Assembly: GCF_022965755.1 (NCBI RefSeq)
Contig: NZ_CP095187.1
Location: 3,286,001 to 3,350,000, forward strand
DNA from: Pseudoxanthomonas sp. F37
GTDB lineage: Bacteria; Pseudomonadota; Gammaproteobacteria; Xanthomonadales; Xanthomonadaceae
DNA length: 64,000 bases
Direction: 5' to 3'
The notes beneath the pieces are model-generated. The model had not been told where the DNA came from, searched no databases, and was given only the letters and a program-made list of their open reading frames with translations. The position numbers were made by a program, and so were the translations under genes. Of this stretch, positions 6,716-15,449 are shown one piece after another. The first letter of the stretch is position 1. Every line of letters begins with the position of its first letter.

Positions 6716-8551
6716 TCAGCGGGCCGGGCCCGTCGGGTCGCGACCGGTGACGGACGGTTCGATCGTCGGCCGTTCCGTCCGCCACGATTCGCCTGCAGGC
6801 GTCTTGAGGTAGTCGTCCAACGCCTGGCGCATGGCGCGGTCGTCACCGCCATGCATCGCCGCGAACATGCGGTCCACGAACGAGCGCTGTGCGTCCTCGC
6901 TGCGTGCCTGCGGCAGGGCACTGGCCGCTGCGGGATCGCGTGCGGTCTCGCGCGTGGCCGCCGCCAATGCCTCGCGGGAACGATCGCCGTACTCGCCATC
7001 CACCTTCAGCCCGCGATCGGCCTGGAACGCGCGCAGGGCATGTTCGGTCTGCGGCCCGAACTTGCCCGAGGTCGTCTCCAGCGGCCTGCCATCCGCGCCG
7101 CGGTAGCCCAACTGGTTGAGCTGCTGCTGCAATTCGCGCACCGCGGCACCCGATGCGCCGTCGCACAGCACTTCGGCTGCGGGCGGGCGTGAGGGTAGGG
7201 GGGCATCGCGCTCGGCGCCGCGCAACAGCGGCAACGGATCGACCTGGCGGCCATCGCGCCACATCTCGAAGTGCAGATGGGTATCGCCCTGGGCCGGCGT
7301 ATTGCCGCTGCGCCCCATGGTGCCGATCTGCTGCCCGGCTTCCACGCGCTGCCCGTTGCGTACGCTGAACTCGTCCAGGTGGAAGTACTTGGTCAGCGTG
7401 CCGTCGTCGTGCCGCAGGTGCACGGTGTTGCCCGCCGCGCCGTTGTTCGGGCGCACCACGACCGTGCCGCCGGCGACGGCCACCACCGGATCGCCGACGT
7501 CGCCCTCGATGTCGATACCACCGTGGCGCCGGCCGCCGCTGCGCGGCGTGCCGAATTCGCCCCGCCCCTCGCGCGGCTTGTCCGCCTGGTTGATCTCGCG
7601 GTTTCCGGGCGTCGGCCAGACCAGCCCGCCCTCGTGCTGGCGCGTCGCCGTGGGCAAGGGTGGGTTGCGCTGCTGATCGGGCAATGCCAGCTGTTGCGCG
7701 AGCGCTTCGCGCGTGCGCGCATCGGCGGTGCCGGTCGCTTCCAACTGGTTGGCGGCCTGGAAGGCGCGTACGGCTTCCTGCGTCCTGCCGCCGTAGATGC
7801 CGGAGCGGGTTTCCAGTTCGGCCCCCTGCGCATCGCGGAAACCGAGCTGGTTCAGCGAGGCCTGCAGGGCACGCACCTCGTCGCCGCGCTCACCGCTCTG
7901 CAGCACGCCATCGGCCAGCGGCGACGTGCGCTCGCGCGCGTCCGCGCCCGGCTGCGTGGCCTGGATGCCGCGGTCGGGAATGCTGATGGCGGCGTACTTG
8001 CTGTTCCAGTACTGCGAGAAGGCGGTGGCCAGTCCGCGATCGTCCAGCCCGCGCAGTTCGGCCGCGGTATGTCCGGTCAGTCGCTCGGCGTCGCGTCCGC
8101 TGATGTTGTTGAGGATGTTGCGACGGGTGTCGTCGCGGGTGAACTCACCGGTCGCGATCGCGCTCTGGATGGACGCATAGCCCGCCGCGCCCTGCTGGTG
8201 GGCCAGGTAAAGATCCAGTCCGCTGGGCGTCTCCTGCCCGGAAAGGAAATCGTGTCCGCTGCGCGCCTGCCTGCGCGCGATATCCGCCAGGTTGTCGCGA
8301 TACAGCTCGGCCGCCGCCTGCGTGCTGGCCGCGGGATCGAATTCCCGGCCCGCAATACCGTACTGCGCCGCCGTGCCCGGCATGAACTGGAACAACCCCT
8401 TCGCACCGCTGGGATTGCTCGCATCGGGATTGAAGCGGCCGCCCGTCTCGATGTAGGCGAAACGCAGGAAATCCTCGCGCGGAATGCCGCTGGCCTGCGC
8501 CTGGCGTTCGACGATGTCGAGGATCTGTTCACGCGTGTAGTCACTGGCCAT
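6716..8551 (-). CDS. Modular peptidoglycan hydrolase (SLT-like lysozyme, PG-binding x2, M23), predicted X-T4SS effector
   Basis: This 611-residue protein lacks a signal peptide. Domain order: lytic transglycosylase-like fold (about 1-190, catalytic Glu35 in the AYIETGG motif, then GAKGLFQFMPGTA); peptidoglycan-binding module (about 220-290, VRALQASLNQLGF); M23/LytM metallopeptidase (about 305-445, zinc ligands His343, Asp347 and His427 of HLHFE); second PG-binding module (about 465-530); C-terminal tail with a 29-residue motif shared with the lipase effector. It could cut both glycan and peptide bonds. ATG at 8551 has GAGGAG 6 nt upstream. An upstream lipoprotein gene is the likely immunity partner. 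Targeting of rival bacteria is inferred. Confidence 0.8.
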   Translation of the reverse strand: MASDYTREQILDIVERQAQASGIPREDFLRFAYIETGGRFNPDASNPSGAKGLFQFMPGTAAQYGIAGREFDPAASTQAAAELYRDNLADIARRQARSGHDFLSGQETPSGLDLYLAHQQGAAGYASIQSAIATGEFTRDDTRRNILNNISGRDAERLTGHTAAELRGLDDRGLATAFSQYWNSKYAAISIPDRGIQATQPGADARERTSPLADGVLQSGERGDEVRALQASLNQLGFRDAQGAELETRSGIYGGRTQEAVRAFQAANQLEATGTADARTREALAQQLALPDQQRNPPLPTATRQHEGGLVWPTPGNREINQADKPREGRGEFGTPRSGGRRHGGIDIEGDVGDPVVAVAGGTVVVRPNNGAAGNTVHLRHDDGTLTKYFHLDEFSVRNGQRVEAGQQIGTMGRSGNTPAQGDTHLHFEMWRDGRQVDPLPLLRGAERDAPLPSRPPAAEVLCDGASGAAVRELQQQLNQLGYRGADGRPLETTSGKFGPQTEHALRAFQADRGLKVDGEYGDRSREALAAATRETARDPAAASALPQARSEDAQRSFVDRMFAAMHGGDDRAMRQALDDYLKTPAGESWRTERPTIEPSVTGRDPTGPAR

Positions 8552-8647
8552 CACTGGCTCCTCTTGCTGAAGTTCGCGACCGTGGGTCGCAGGACGTCAA
8601 CCGGGCTCCATCCGTGAGCCTTGTACAGGGCGGTCAACTCGAATGGG

Positions 8648-9517
8648 TCAGGGCTGGTACTGCCCTGTATTCGCGTCGAAGCGGTAGGTTACCGCATCTG
8701 CGGGCCCGAGCGCACGCACTTCGCCGGGACCCGAATTCGCAGTCCCGGACGGCGTCACCTTCACGGCCGGCAGTCCACCGTCCGCTGCCGGCTCGAACGC
8801 AAGGGCCCCGCTGCTCGCGCTGCATGGCATCACGCGGCCTTCGTCGCAGGCCGCGCTGTTGTCGCCACCGACCGGCACGCTGCCCACATAGCCCCACTTC
8901 CTGAACGGCAATGCGTCCTTGTCGTCGGGGTCGAACAGGAACAGGCTGGCCATCCGCACATCATTGCCATTGACGAAATCGAGCGTCGGCACCGCCAGCA
9001 GATACCGGCCGTCGCCCGTCGTGAACGACTGGGCCTTCCTCGAATCGTCGATCTGCTCCGGGCGACCCATCCGGCCGAACTCACCGACATAACCGTCGGT
9101 GTCCGGCTTGGACCACTCCACCTTGCCGTCCTTCTCGACACGCGTGAAGGTCGCCTGCGATATGGCGACATGTTCCGGATCCATCATGCCGTCGTCGCCT
9201 TCGGGGCCTTCGCCCTGGCTCTTGGCCGCGAAACCGGTGAAGTAATGCTTGCCGCCCAGGTCGAACGCATGGCCGTACCAGTAGCTGACGGTCGCGCCGC
9301 CGTCGATCGTGTAGCTGACCGCGCCATCGCCGTCGCGCTGGTAGATGAAATACAACACGCTGTCCGCGGAAGGCGGCTTCAGCTGCGACATGTCTTCTTC
9401 CTTCGTTGGGGGGAGCGGTGTCTCGGTCGCTGCGTCCGCGCTTTGTGGTGCCTGCGCATCGCAGCCGCCGGCGGCTATCGCCATGGCGACCAGGAGCAGG
9501 GAGGAAAGCTGTTTCAT
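8648..9517 (-). CDS. Predicted lipoprotein, likely immunity protein of the peptidoglycan hydrolase
   Basis: The 289-residue product starts with a clear lipoprotein signal: MKQLSSLLLVAMAIAAGGC, lipidated at Cys19. A Pro/Thr-rich stretch precedes a soluble domain rich in Gly, Asp and Tyr (for example GDGDGAVSYTIDGG and ATVSYWYGHAFDLGGKHYF). I do not recognise a catalytic family. It lies 96 nt upstream of the peptidoglycan-hydrolase gene in the same orientation, matching the immunity-then-toxin order of X-T4SS cassettes such as XAC2610-XAC2609 in Xanthomonas citri (recalled synteny). The start at 9517 is supported by GAGG 9 nt upstream. Confidence 0.65.
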   Translation of the reverse strand: MKQLSSLLLVAMAIAAGGCDAQAPQSADAATETPLPPTKEEDMSQLKPPSADSVLYFIYQRDGDGAVSYTIDGGATVSYWYGHAFDLGGKHYFTGFAAKSQGEGPEGDDGMMDPEHVAISQATFTRVEKDGKVEWSKPDTDGYVGEFGRMGRPEQIDDSRKAQSFTTGDGRYLLAVPTLDFVNGNDVRMASLFLFDPDDKDALPFRKWGYVGSVPVGGDNSAACDEGRVMPCSASSGALAFEPAADGGLPAVKVTPSGTANSGPGEVRALGPADAVTYRFDANTGQYQP

Positions 9518-9584
9518 GTACGGCAACCTCATGGGGACGATTCCTCGGGTACGGATTCCGCCAGCGCAGGGCGGAGGTGATGCA

Positions 9585-9944
9585 TCAATGACGGATCGGC
9601 GTGTTTTCCGGGCGCCCGGAGCCTTCCCAGCGCCCGGAGGAAATGGCTTTCGGACAGACCGTCTTGTACTGCGCCAAGGATAGGGTGTCGTCCTTCGTCC
9701 ATGGCTTTCCGTATGGATTGGGCGGGTCGCAATACGGCATCAGCGTGTACGCGCCGGTGAAGGGCGGTATCGGCTTCCAGCACGGCGCGGGATTCCGTCT
9801 GATATCCTGCCCCTGCGTGCAGAACACGAACGGATCGTCCATCCGGTAGAACAGGCGCTGGTAATAACCGCTGGTGGATTGCGCGCTGAGATCGAACAGC
9901 GCCAGCAGGCCGAGCGGGATGGCGAACTTGATGTTTCGTTTCAT
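9585..9944 (-). CDS. Small secreted protein of unknown function
   Basis: This 119-residue protein has a signal peptide-like start (MKRNIKFAIPLGLLALFDLSAQS) and a mature part rich in Pro, Tyr and aromatic residues, with four Cys that could pair in the periplasm. I do not recognise the family. The start is fixed by AAGGAG 7 nt before the ATG at 9944. It lies between the DUF4189 gene and the first immunity-like lipoprotein gene, all on the T4SS strand, so a link with the secretion system or with immunity is possible but unproven. Confidence 0.6.
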   Translation of the reverse strand: MKRNIKFAIPLGLLALFDLSAQSTSGYYQRLFYRMDDPFVFCTQGQDIRRNPAPCWKPIPPFTGAYTLMPYCDPPNPYGKPWTKDDTLSLAQYKTVCPKAISSGRWEGSGRPENTPIRH

Positions 9945-10181
9945 GACTGCACTCCTTCGTAGTGCATGGACATCGATGCTCGCATCCCTAAAGACGCAAG
10001 CTGCCACGGGGCGAAGCGCGGCCGACTCCCGGGATGCCGACGTTTACGGACACCAGGTACAAAACATTGATCTAATCGCATGATGCGCCTCCACCTCCGC
10101 CGTCCGGCAGGCATCCGCAAACCACCATCCCGCGCGTCGGCAAAACGTTGATGCGCACTCTGGACATCCGGCAATAGGCAA

Positions 10182-10688
10182 TCAGTTCACCAATACTGGA
10201 TTCGAGCAAATTGAGAATATGACCTTGCAGGCATGTCCTTGATTGGTGTTCGCGCACTCTGTGAGTGCGGTCCTGCTCGCCTCTTCAACAGTTAGGCCTG
10301 GCTTGTACGTCACGTTGTAAATCGGACGATCTTCGATTGGCTCCGCAACCACTGCGCACTGGTTCTTGAAGGCGAGCACCACCTTGCATTCCCGCCCGCC
10401 CATTGACTTGCACTTGGCAGTAGCGGCCCTATTTGCGCCCCACCGGGTCAACTGTCCGGAGGAGCTACCCGTAACCGCAACCTGTGAGTCATTCGCAAAA
10501 GCCCCCCACGTGCTCCTCCATCTGGGTGCCGGTGGCGCAGGGTTCTGCGTGGCTGCCGTCCCCGTCGGAAGACAAACGGAACTACCCGGCGTCACTCCTT
10601 GGGGGCAAGCGGTTTGAGCGCTAACGACCCCGACAGGCACGAGTAACGCAGTGCTCAGTACAAGTCGGACCGCATGATTCATCTTCAT
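10182..10688 (-). CDS. DUF4189-domain secreted protein
   Basis: The 168-residue product has a signal peptide (about 1-25, ending VSAQ) and a domain from about 60 resembling DUF4189: a WGAFANDSQ start, regularly spaced Cys residues and a CKVVLAFKNQCAVVA segment. A Pro-rich linker joins the two parts. GGAGG lies 5 nt before the ATG at 10688. It follows virB6 closely (the virB6 stop is at 10704), the same place as a hypothetical gene (XAC2611, as I recall) in the X. citri T4SS locus. Biochemical role unknown. The 237-bp gap downstream to the next gene has no recognisable feature. Confidence 0.7.
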   Translation of the reverse strand: MKMNHAVRLVLSTALLVPVGVVSAQTACPQGVTPGSSVCLPTGTAATQNPAPPAPRWRSTWGAFANDSQVAVTGSSSGQLTRWGANRAATAKCKSMGGRECKVVLAFKNQCAVVAEPIEDRPIYNVTYKPGLTVEEASRTALTECANTNQGHACKVIFSICSNPVLVN

Positions 10689-10703
10689 GGAAGCCTCCAA
10701 GAC

Positions 10704-11768
10704 CTATTCGATCGCTGTTCGGCGAACCTGAGCCGGTGGGGAGGCTCCGCCAACGGACTCCGATGCGACCGGAGCCGGCGCATACCCACCACCCGGTCGC
10801 GTCGGCTGCATCACCTGCCCCTGCCCAAACGCGTTGTACGCCATGAACTGCCCGATGGTGCCCTGGAAGAACGCGGCCGCCATCGGCGGTACGGTGATCA
10901 GGAACAGGGTCATCAGCAATCCCAGGCCGCCCTGTTGCATCGCCATGCTGCTGACGCCCTGTGGCGATCCATTGGCCGCGAGCGTGGTCAGGTACTGGGT
11001 GACATAGGAGACCGCGACCGCACCGAGCAGCTTCGAGATCATCGACACCGTGAAGCTCAACACGGCCAGCGAGAACATGGTGCCGATGCCGTACCACACC
11101 CATTTCTGGAACATGCCCTTGGTCTGCTCGAACCCCAGGCACAGGATGAAGAAGGGCCCCAGCCCGATGAACAGCGCCATCGCCATCTTGTACATCAGCA
11201 GGATAGCGCCCCCCATCAGCGAAGGCCCCGCAACGCCTACCCCCGTGAACCACATGGTCCGCGTCTTCGCCGCCTGCAGCGTCTCGTCGAAGCTGGTGTA
11301 CAGCGCATCGATGGCGACCATGGCGACCTCCATGGTCTGCAGGTTGTCGTCGATGGAGTCCTCGGGCCCTTCGTCCTCACCGGTCACCAGCTGGTTGATG
11401 GTGGTCGGCATGTCGTCGGTCAACAACTGGTGGATATTGCTGCTGCCCAGCGTGAACGTGGTGGCCACGGTGATGATGAGCACCCACTTCAGCGAATGGA
11501 CCACCAGCTCCATCATGAACTGGCGCGATTGGCCCGTGACGATGCGGTAGCCCTGCAGCAGCACCCAGAGCGTCAGCAGGACGAAGGCGATGCCGCCTAT
11601 CCACTCGGCCATCGCACCGAGCAGATTGTCGCGGAAGATGTTGATCTCCTCGTCGATCCAGTCGAACACCAGGCGGAAGAACGCCCAGCGCTCGACAGCG
11701 CCGATCGCCGCCTCCATGCCGCGCAGCAGCAGGGCGTATCCGTTATCCAGTGAAGGCAAGTGCGCCAT
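10704..11768 (-). CDS. virB6: T4SS inner-membrane channel protein VirB6
   Basis: This 354-residue polytopic membrane protein has several hydrophobic helices (for example IGGIAFVLLTLWVLLQGY, FIGLGPFFILCLGF and the LLMTLFLITVPPMAAAFF region) and a Pro/Ala-rich tail, as in VirB6/TrbL proteins that form the inner-membrane core of the channel. The ATG at 11768 is preferred over 11774 because AAGGA is then 6 nt upstream. It is transcribed after the VirB5-like gene. Family assignment rests on topology and position. Confidence 0.88.
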   Translation of the reverse strand: MAHLPSLDNGYALLLRGMEAAIGAVERWAFFRLVFDWIDEEINIFRDNLLGAMAEWIGGIAFVLLTLWVLLQGYRIVTGQSRQFMMELVVHSLKWVLIITVATTFTLGSSNIHQLLTDDMPTTINQLVTGEDEGPEDSIDDNLQTMEVAMVAIDALYTSFDETLQAAKTRTMWFTGVGVAGPSLMGGAILLMYKMAMALFIGLGPFFILCLGFEQTKGMFQKWVWYGIGTMFSLAVLSFTVSMISKLLGAVAVSYVTQYLTTLAANGSPQGVSSMAMQQGGLGLLMTLFLITVPPMAAAFFQGTIGQFMAYNAFGQGQVMQPTRPGGGYAPAPVASESVGGASPPAQVRRTAIE

Positions 11769-11828
11769 GTTCATTCCTTCGTGCCGCCGCGTTACGTCCT
11801 GCGCCGCTGCGGATGCTGCTATCCGGGT

Positions 11829-12602
11829 TCAGTTGCGACGGCGCGGGGATTGAGCCGATTCGAGGGCGACCTTCAGCGCAGCGATACCCACTGCCCCACC
11901 GATCGCGCCGCCCAGCCCTCCCGCGTCGCCCTTGCCTTCCAGCGCCTGCTGGGCCAGGGCCTTGCTGGCCTCCTGCAGGTAACCGATGCGGGCCACGTAG
12001 GCGTCCATGTAGGTCTGCTGCTGTTGGCGGTCGATCTCCATCTGCGACATCAGCAGCAGGATGCGGTTGGTGTTGTCCTGCAGCTTGCCGACCTCGTGGC
12101 TGCGGATGTTGGCGCGCTGGCGCTTGAGTTCGTCCAGATACCGCTGGCGCTGGGTGGTGACCTCGTACATCTTCAGCGAGTAGTTGTACTTCGCCAGCTC
12201 CGTGTTCACGATCTCGCGGCACAGCTGGTACTGCTGCTGGGCGACTCCACTCGTGGCCTGCTTGCAGCGATTTTCGGCATTCATGTTCACCCCGCTCTGG
12301 GTGGGCTGCGCATGCTGCAGCTTCTCCTCCGGCTCGGGCGCGGCCTTGCTGTTCTCGTTGTTGCCGTTGAAGGACTCGAACACCTGCTGCTGGTAGATCT
12401 CGCGCAGGTTGCCGGTGACGGTCCCATTGCCGTTGCCGCTGGCGCTGGTGGTGCCGATGCGGCTGTTCATGTCCTGGAGCTTGGTGTTGGCTGCGTTGTC
12501 CACGACCCTCCACTGCGCCTGCGCACTGGAGGCGATGCCCAGTCCTGCGACCAGCAGGAGGGTGGCGACGTGGCGGGGGGTCTTCGATGCGGGCTGGCTC
12601 AT
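11829..12602 (-). CDS. VirB5-like periplasmic T4SS protein
   Basis: The 257-residue protein has a cleavable signal peptide (ending SSAQAQ), a Gly/Asn-rich low-complexity region near residue 55 and long Gln-rich, probably coiled-coil helices (about 110-215) with KLQDNTNRILLLMSQMEIDR, then a Gly-rich C-terminal segment. The layout resembles VirB5/TrbJ minor pilus subunits, although sequence resemblance is weak; the corresponding X. citri gene is usually called hypothetical. It sits between virB4 and virB6, the normal virB5 place. Confidence 0.65.
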   Translation of the reverse strand: MSQPASKTPRHVATLLLVAGLGIASSAQAQWRVVDNAANTKLQDMNSRIGTTSASGNGNGTVTGNLREIYQQQVFESFNGNNENSKAAPEPEEKLQHAQPTQSGVNMNAENRCKQATSGVAQQQYQLCREIVNTELAKYNYSLKMYEVTTQRQRYLDELKRQRANIRSHEVGKLQDNTNRILLLMSQMEIDRQQQQTYMDAYVARIGYLQEASKALAQQALEGKGDAGGLGGAIGGAVGIAALKVALESAQSPRRRN

Positions 12603-12623
12603 GTTCGTATCCTCGGCTGTCCG

Positions 12624-15131
12624 TCAGCGCTGGAGGCTGGAGTGGGTGGGCCGCGGTGACCGCGGGCCGGCAGAACGTTCTTCACGATGAGGCGATGAAG
12701 CGGAGGGGGCGCGGCGGCTGCGCGATCCCTTGCGCTCCTCCTGGAAGCGCGGCAGCCACTGCTCGGGCAGCAGGTCGGCCTTGTCGATCCCGAGGCGCTG
12801 TGCTTCCTCGTCGACGATCCGATGCATGATCTCGATGTTGTCCGTGCTGGCCGAGATCACCGCCAGCGCATCGTCCAGCCCGCGCAGGTTGAGTTGGCAT
12901 ACGGTGGATGCATGCCCCTGCTTGACGAGGAAGCAGCGCGAACGCTCGTCCAGGCCCTTGATCACCTCGAACTCGGCATCGGTAAGCTTGAGGCCCTCGA
13001 TGTAGTCCTCGCGCGCCGCGTTCGGATTGGGCAGCAGGATCAGCGTGGCGGTCTGTTCGATGAGCGCGGCCGAGATGTCGCTGGCCAGCGCATCCTCGGG
13101 GCTCTGCGTGGCGAAGATGCCCAGGCCGTTCTGCTTGCGGATGGTCTTCTGCTTGTTCTTGGCGAAGTCCTTCAGCGCACCGCCGCCGTCGAGGATCTTC
13201 CAGAACTCGTCCATCACGTAGATGAGCGGCCGCCCGTCGATCAGCTCCTCCAGGCGGTGCAGCAGGTAGTTGACCACCGGCACGCGGATCTCCGCGTTCT
13301 CAATCACGTCGGTGTAGTCGAAGCCGATGATGCTGGCCCGGCCCAGGTCGATCGTGTCCACCGGGTTGTCGAACACCCAGCCCAATGCGTTGCCGGCCGT
13401 CCACTTGCGCAGGCGCGCATACAGCCCGTCGTCGCCCATGTTGGGCAGGCTCTTCTGGAAGTTGGTCATCGAGCGCAGGTGCAGGGGCATGTCCAGCATG
13501 GCCTCCACCGCGCGGAACACATCCTCGTCTTCCCGCGCCGTATAGTGGACCTTGCCCGCGAGCACCTTCACCAGGCCGGCCAGGAACTGCACGTTCCCGT
13601 CCGTGCGCTCGCACTGGAAGGGGTTGAAGCCGGTCGGATCGCCGTTCTCGAGCGCCAGGTAGTTGCCGCCACAGGCCCTGACGAAGATCTCGGCGCCACG
13701 GTCCTTGTCGAAGAAGAAGATGGTCGGCACGGGGTCGAACTTCTGCACCTGGCTGAGCAGGAAGTTGATCAGCGCGGTCTTGCCGGTGCCGGACTTGCCG
13801 ATCACCATGGTGTTGGCAATCGCCTTCTCGCCCAGTGAGTTCTCCGCCGGGTGCGTGGCATGGAAATTGAAGTAGTACGGCTGCCCGTTGGTGGTCTGGA
13901 GCACGGTGACGCACTCGCCCCACGGGTTGTTGTCGCGCTTGCCGGTGGCGAAGTTGTGCAGGGGCGAAAGTCCCAGGAAGTTCAGCGAGCTGACGTTGGC
14001 CAGCCGTGTGCGGTACCGCCAGTTGCCCGGCAGTTGCGAGTAGAAGGACGAGCAGACGGCCAGGTCTTCCTTGGCCGAGACGAAGCCGGCGTTGGACAGC
14101 TCCGCGCGCGCGACCGCGACATTCTGCGAGAGCCGCTGCTGGTCCTCGGCGTACAGTGTCAGGATGAAGTGGTATTCGCCGAGCACGAAGTTGCCCGACG
14201 CCACCTGGTCCATCGCATGGTCGAGCTCGGCGATCTGGCTGACCGCCTTGTCGCCCGAGGAGATCATCATGCCCTTGGTGCGGTCCAGCACCTTCAGCGC
14301 GTCCTGGCGGCCCATCGGACTGAACGAATGGGTGATGACGTACTCGAAATCGAGGTACTTCAGCCCGTTGAGGATGCCCGGCCAGGTGCCATCGGTGTAC
14401 TCCTTGATGTTGAGGATGGCGCCGAAGTGGTTCTGGCCGTCCGGGGTACTCACGACGAAGTCGCCGGTCTTGGACGAAAACATGTGCCGGCTCACGGCCA
14501 GGTAGTCGTAGAGCGGCGCGCGCAGTACCGGCACGGGTTCGGAGATGCGGTTCAGCACGAAGCCGAAGAACTCCAGCGTCTCCGAGAACACGCCGCCCTT
14601 CTCCGACTCGTACATGCCCAGCCTGACCGGCGCGTAATCCTTGAGCACCGCTTCGACATTGCCGGCCAGTTCCATGAGCTTTGCGACGGCCTGCTCCTGC
14701 TCGGCCTGCAGGCGGGGAATGTTCGCGGACTTCTCGACGAACTTCTTCCCCATCACGATGGGGCGATAGATCATGGTGAGGTACAGCTCGTTCTGCATGA
14801 TCTTCTGCGCCGACAGTGTGCCGAAGTAGCTGTCGGACAGTTCCTGGTTGAACGCCTGCGCATACCGCGCGCCCGAGCGGATCCGGCCCCGGCGCCGCAC
14901 GTCGTGCACCCAGAAAGCGACGTTGACGAAGTCCGGCGCGCGCAGCGTCTGCAGCATGCGGTTGAAGCTGTTGTGCCGGTGCTCGAGCTCCCACTCCTCG
15001 CGCCCGACGAACGGCAGCCCGTCCAGGCGCCACGTCAGCAGGAAGTCGCCTCCCGTCGTCTTGACCACGTGCGGCGACACGTGGGCCGAAAACGGAATGA
15101 ACTCGGCGATGGAGAGATCGGGCGCGAGCAT
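12624..15131 (-). CDS. virB4: T4SS ATPase VirB4
   Basis: The 835-residue product is the large cytoplasmic ATPase that, with VirB11 and VirD4, drives pilus biogenesis and substrate transfer. The Walker A motif GKSGTGKT is at 445-452 and Walker B (LIYVMDEFW) at about 636-643; the N-terminal CagE/VirB4 domain precedes them. Length is typical. The C-terminal tail is Arg/Ser/Pro-rich. The gene starts 3 nt after virB3 stops, indicating an operon. Confidence 0.97.
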   Translation of the reverse strand: MLAPDLSIAEFIPFSAHVSPHVVKTTGGDFLLTWRLDGLPFVGREEWELEHRHNSFNRMLQTLRAPDFVNVAFWVHDVRRRGRIRSGARYAQAFNQELSDSYFGTLSAQKIMQNELYLTMIYRPIVMGKKFVEKSANIPRLQAEQEQAVAKLMELAGNVEAVLKDYAPVRLGMYESEKGGVFSETLEFFGFVLNRISEPVPVLRAPLYDYLAVSRHMFSSKTGDFVVSTPDGQNHFGAILNIKEYTDGTWPGILNGLKYLDFEYVITHSFSPMGRQDALKVLDRTKGMMISSGDKAVSQIAELDHAMDQVASGNFVLGEYHFILTLYAEDQQRLSQNVAVARAELSNAGFVSAKEDLAVCSSFYSQLPGNWRYRTRLANVSSLNFLGLSPLHNFATGKRDNNPWGECVTVLQTTNGQPYYFNFHATHPAENSLGEKAIANTMVIGKSGTGKTALINFLLSQVQKFDPVPTIFFFDKDRGAEIFVRACGGNYLALENGDPTGFNPFQCERTDGNVQFLAGLVKVLAGKVHYTAREDEDVFRAVEAMLDMPLHLRSMTNFQKSLPNMGDDGLYARLRKWTAGNALGWVFDNPVDTIDLGRASIIGFDYTDVIENAEIRVPVVNYLLHRLEELIDGRPLIYVMDEFWKILDGGGALKDFAKNKQKTIRKQNGLGIFATQSPEDALASDISAALIEQTATLILLPNPNAAREDYIEGLKLTDAEFEVIKGLDERSRCFLVKQGHASTVCQLNLRGLDDALAVISASTDNIEIMHRIVDEEAQRLGIDKADLLPEQWLPRFQEERKGSRSRRAPSASSPHREERSAGPRSPRPTHSSLQR

Positions 15132-15134
15132 GGG

Positions 15135-15449
15135 TCAGTCCGGAATGGATGGGTCGAAACGCTTGCGATAGCTGTTGGGCGTCATGACCCACATGCCTTC
15201 GTGGTGGCGGAGGTTCCGGACCCTGGTCCGGAACCGCCACCGCAGGCCCAGCAGCCGGAAGATCATCTCGTCGCGGCGCGCCATCTGCCGCATGACGAAG
15301 ATGACCACCGGCAGCAGGGCCAGGCAGAACATGTTGACGTAGAACGTGAGCAGGAGGCAGCCACCCGCCCCGATCGCGAAGGGCACGTAAGGCACCCCCA
15401 TGAACATGGGCGGGCGGGTGCAGCCCCTGAAGAGCACGTTCTTATGCAT
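15135..15449 (-). CDS. virB3: T4SS protein VirB3
   Basis: This 104-residue membrane protein has the VirB3 pattern: an N-terminal LFRGCTRPPMFMGVPY segment, two hydrophobic helices and a charged C-terminal part (RFRTRVRNLRHHEG). VirB3 associates with VirB4 at the inner membrane. Its start codon overlaps the end of virB2 by 8 nt, suggesting translational coupling. Confidence 0.93.
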   Translation of the reverse strand: MHKNVLFRGCTRPPMFMGVPYVPFAIGAGGCLLLTFYVNMFCLALLPVVIFVMRQMARRDEMIFRLLGLRWRFRTRVRNLRHHEGMWVMTPNSYRKRFDPSIPD

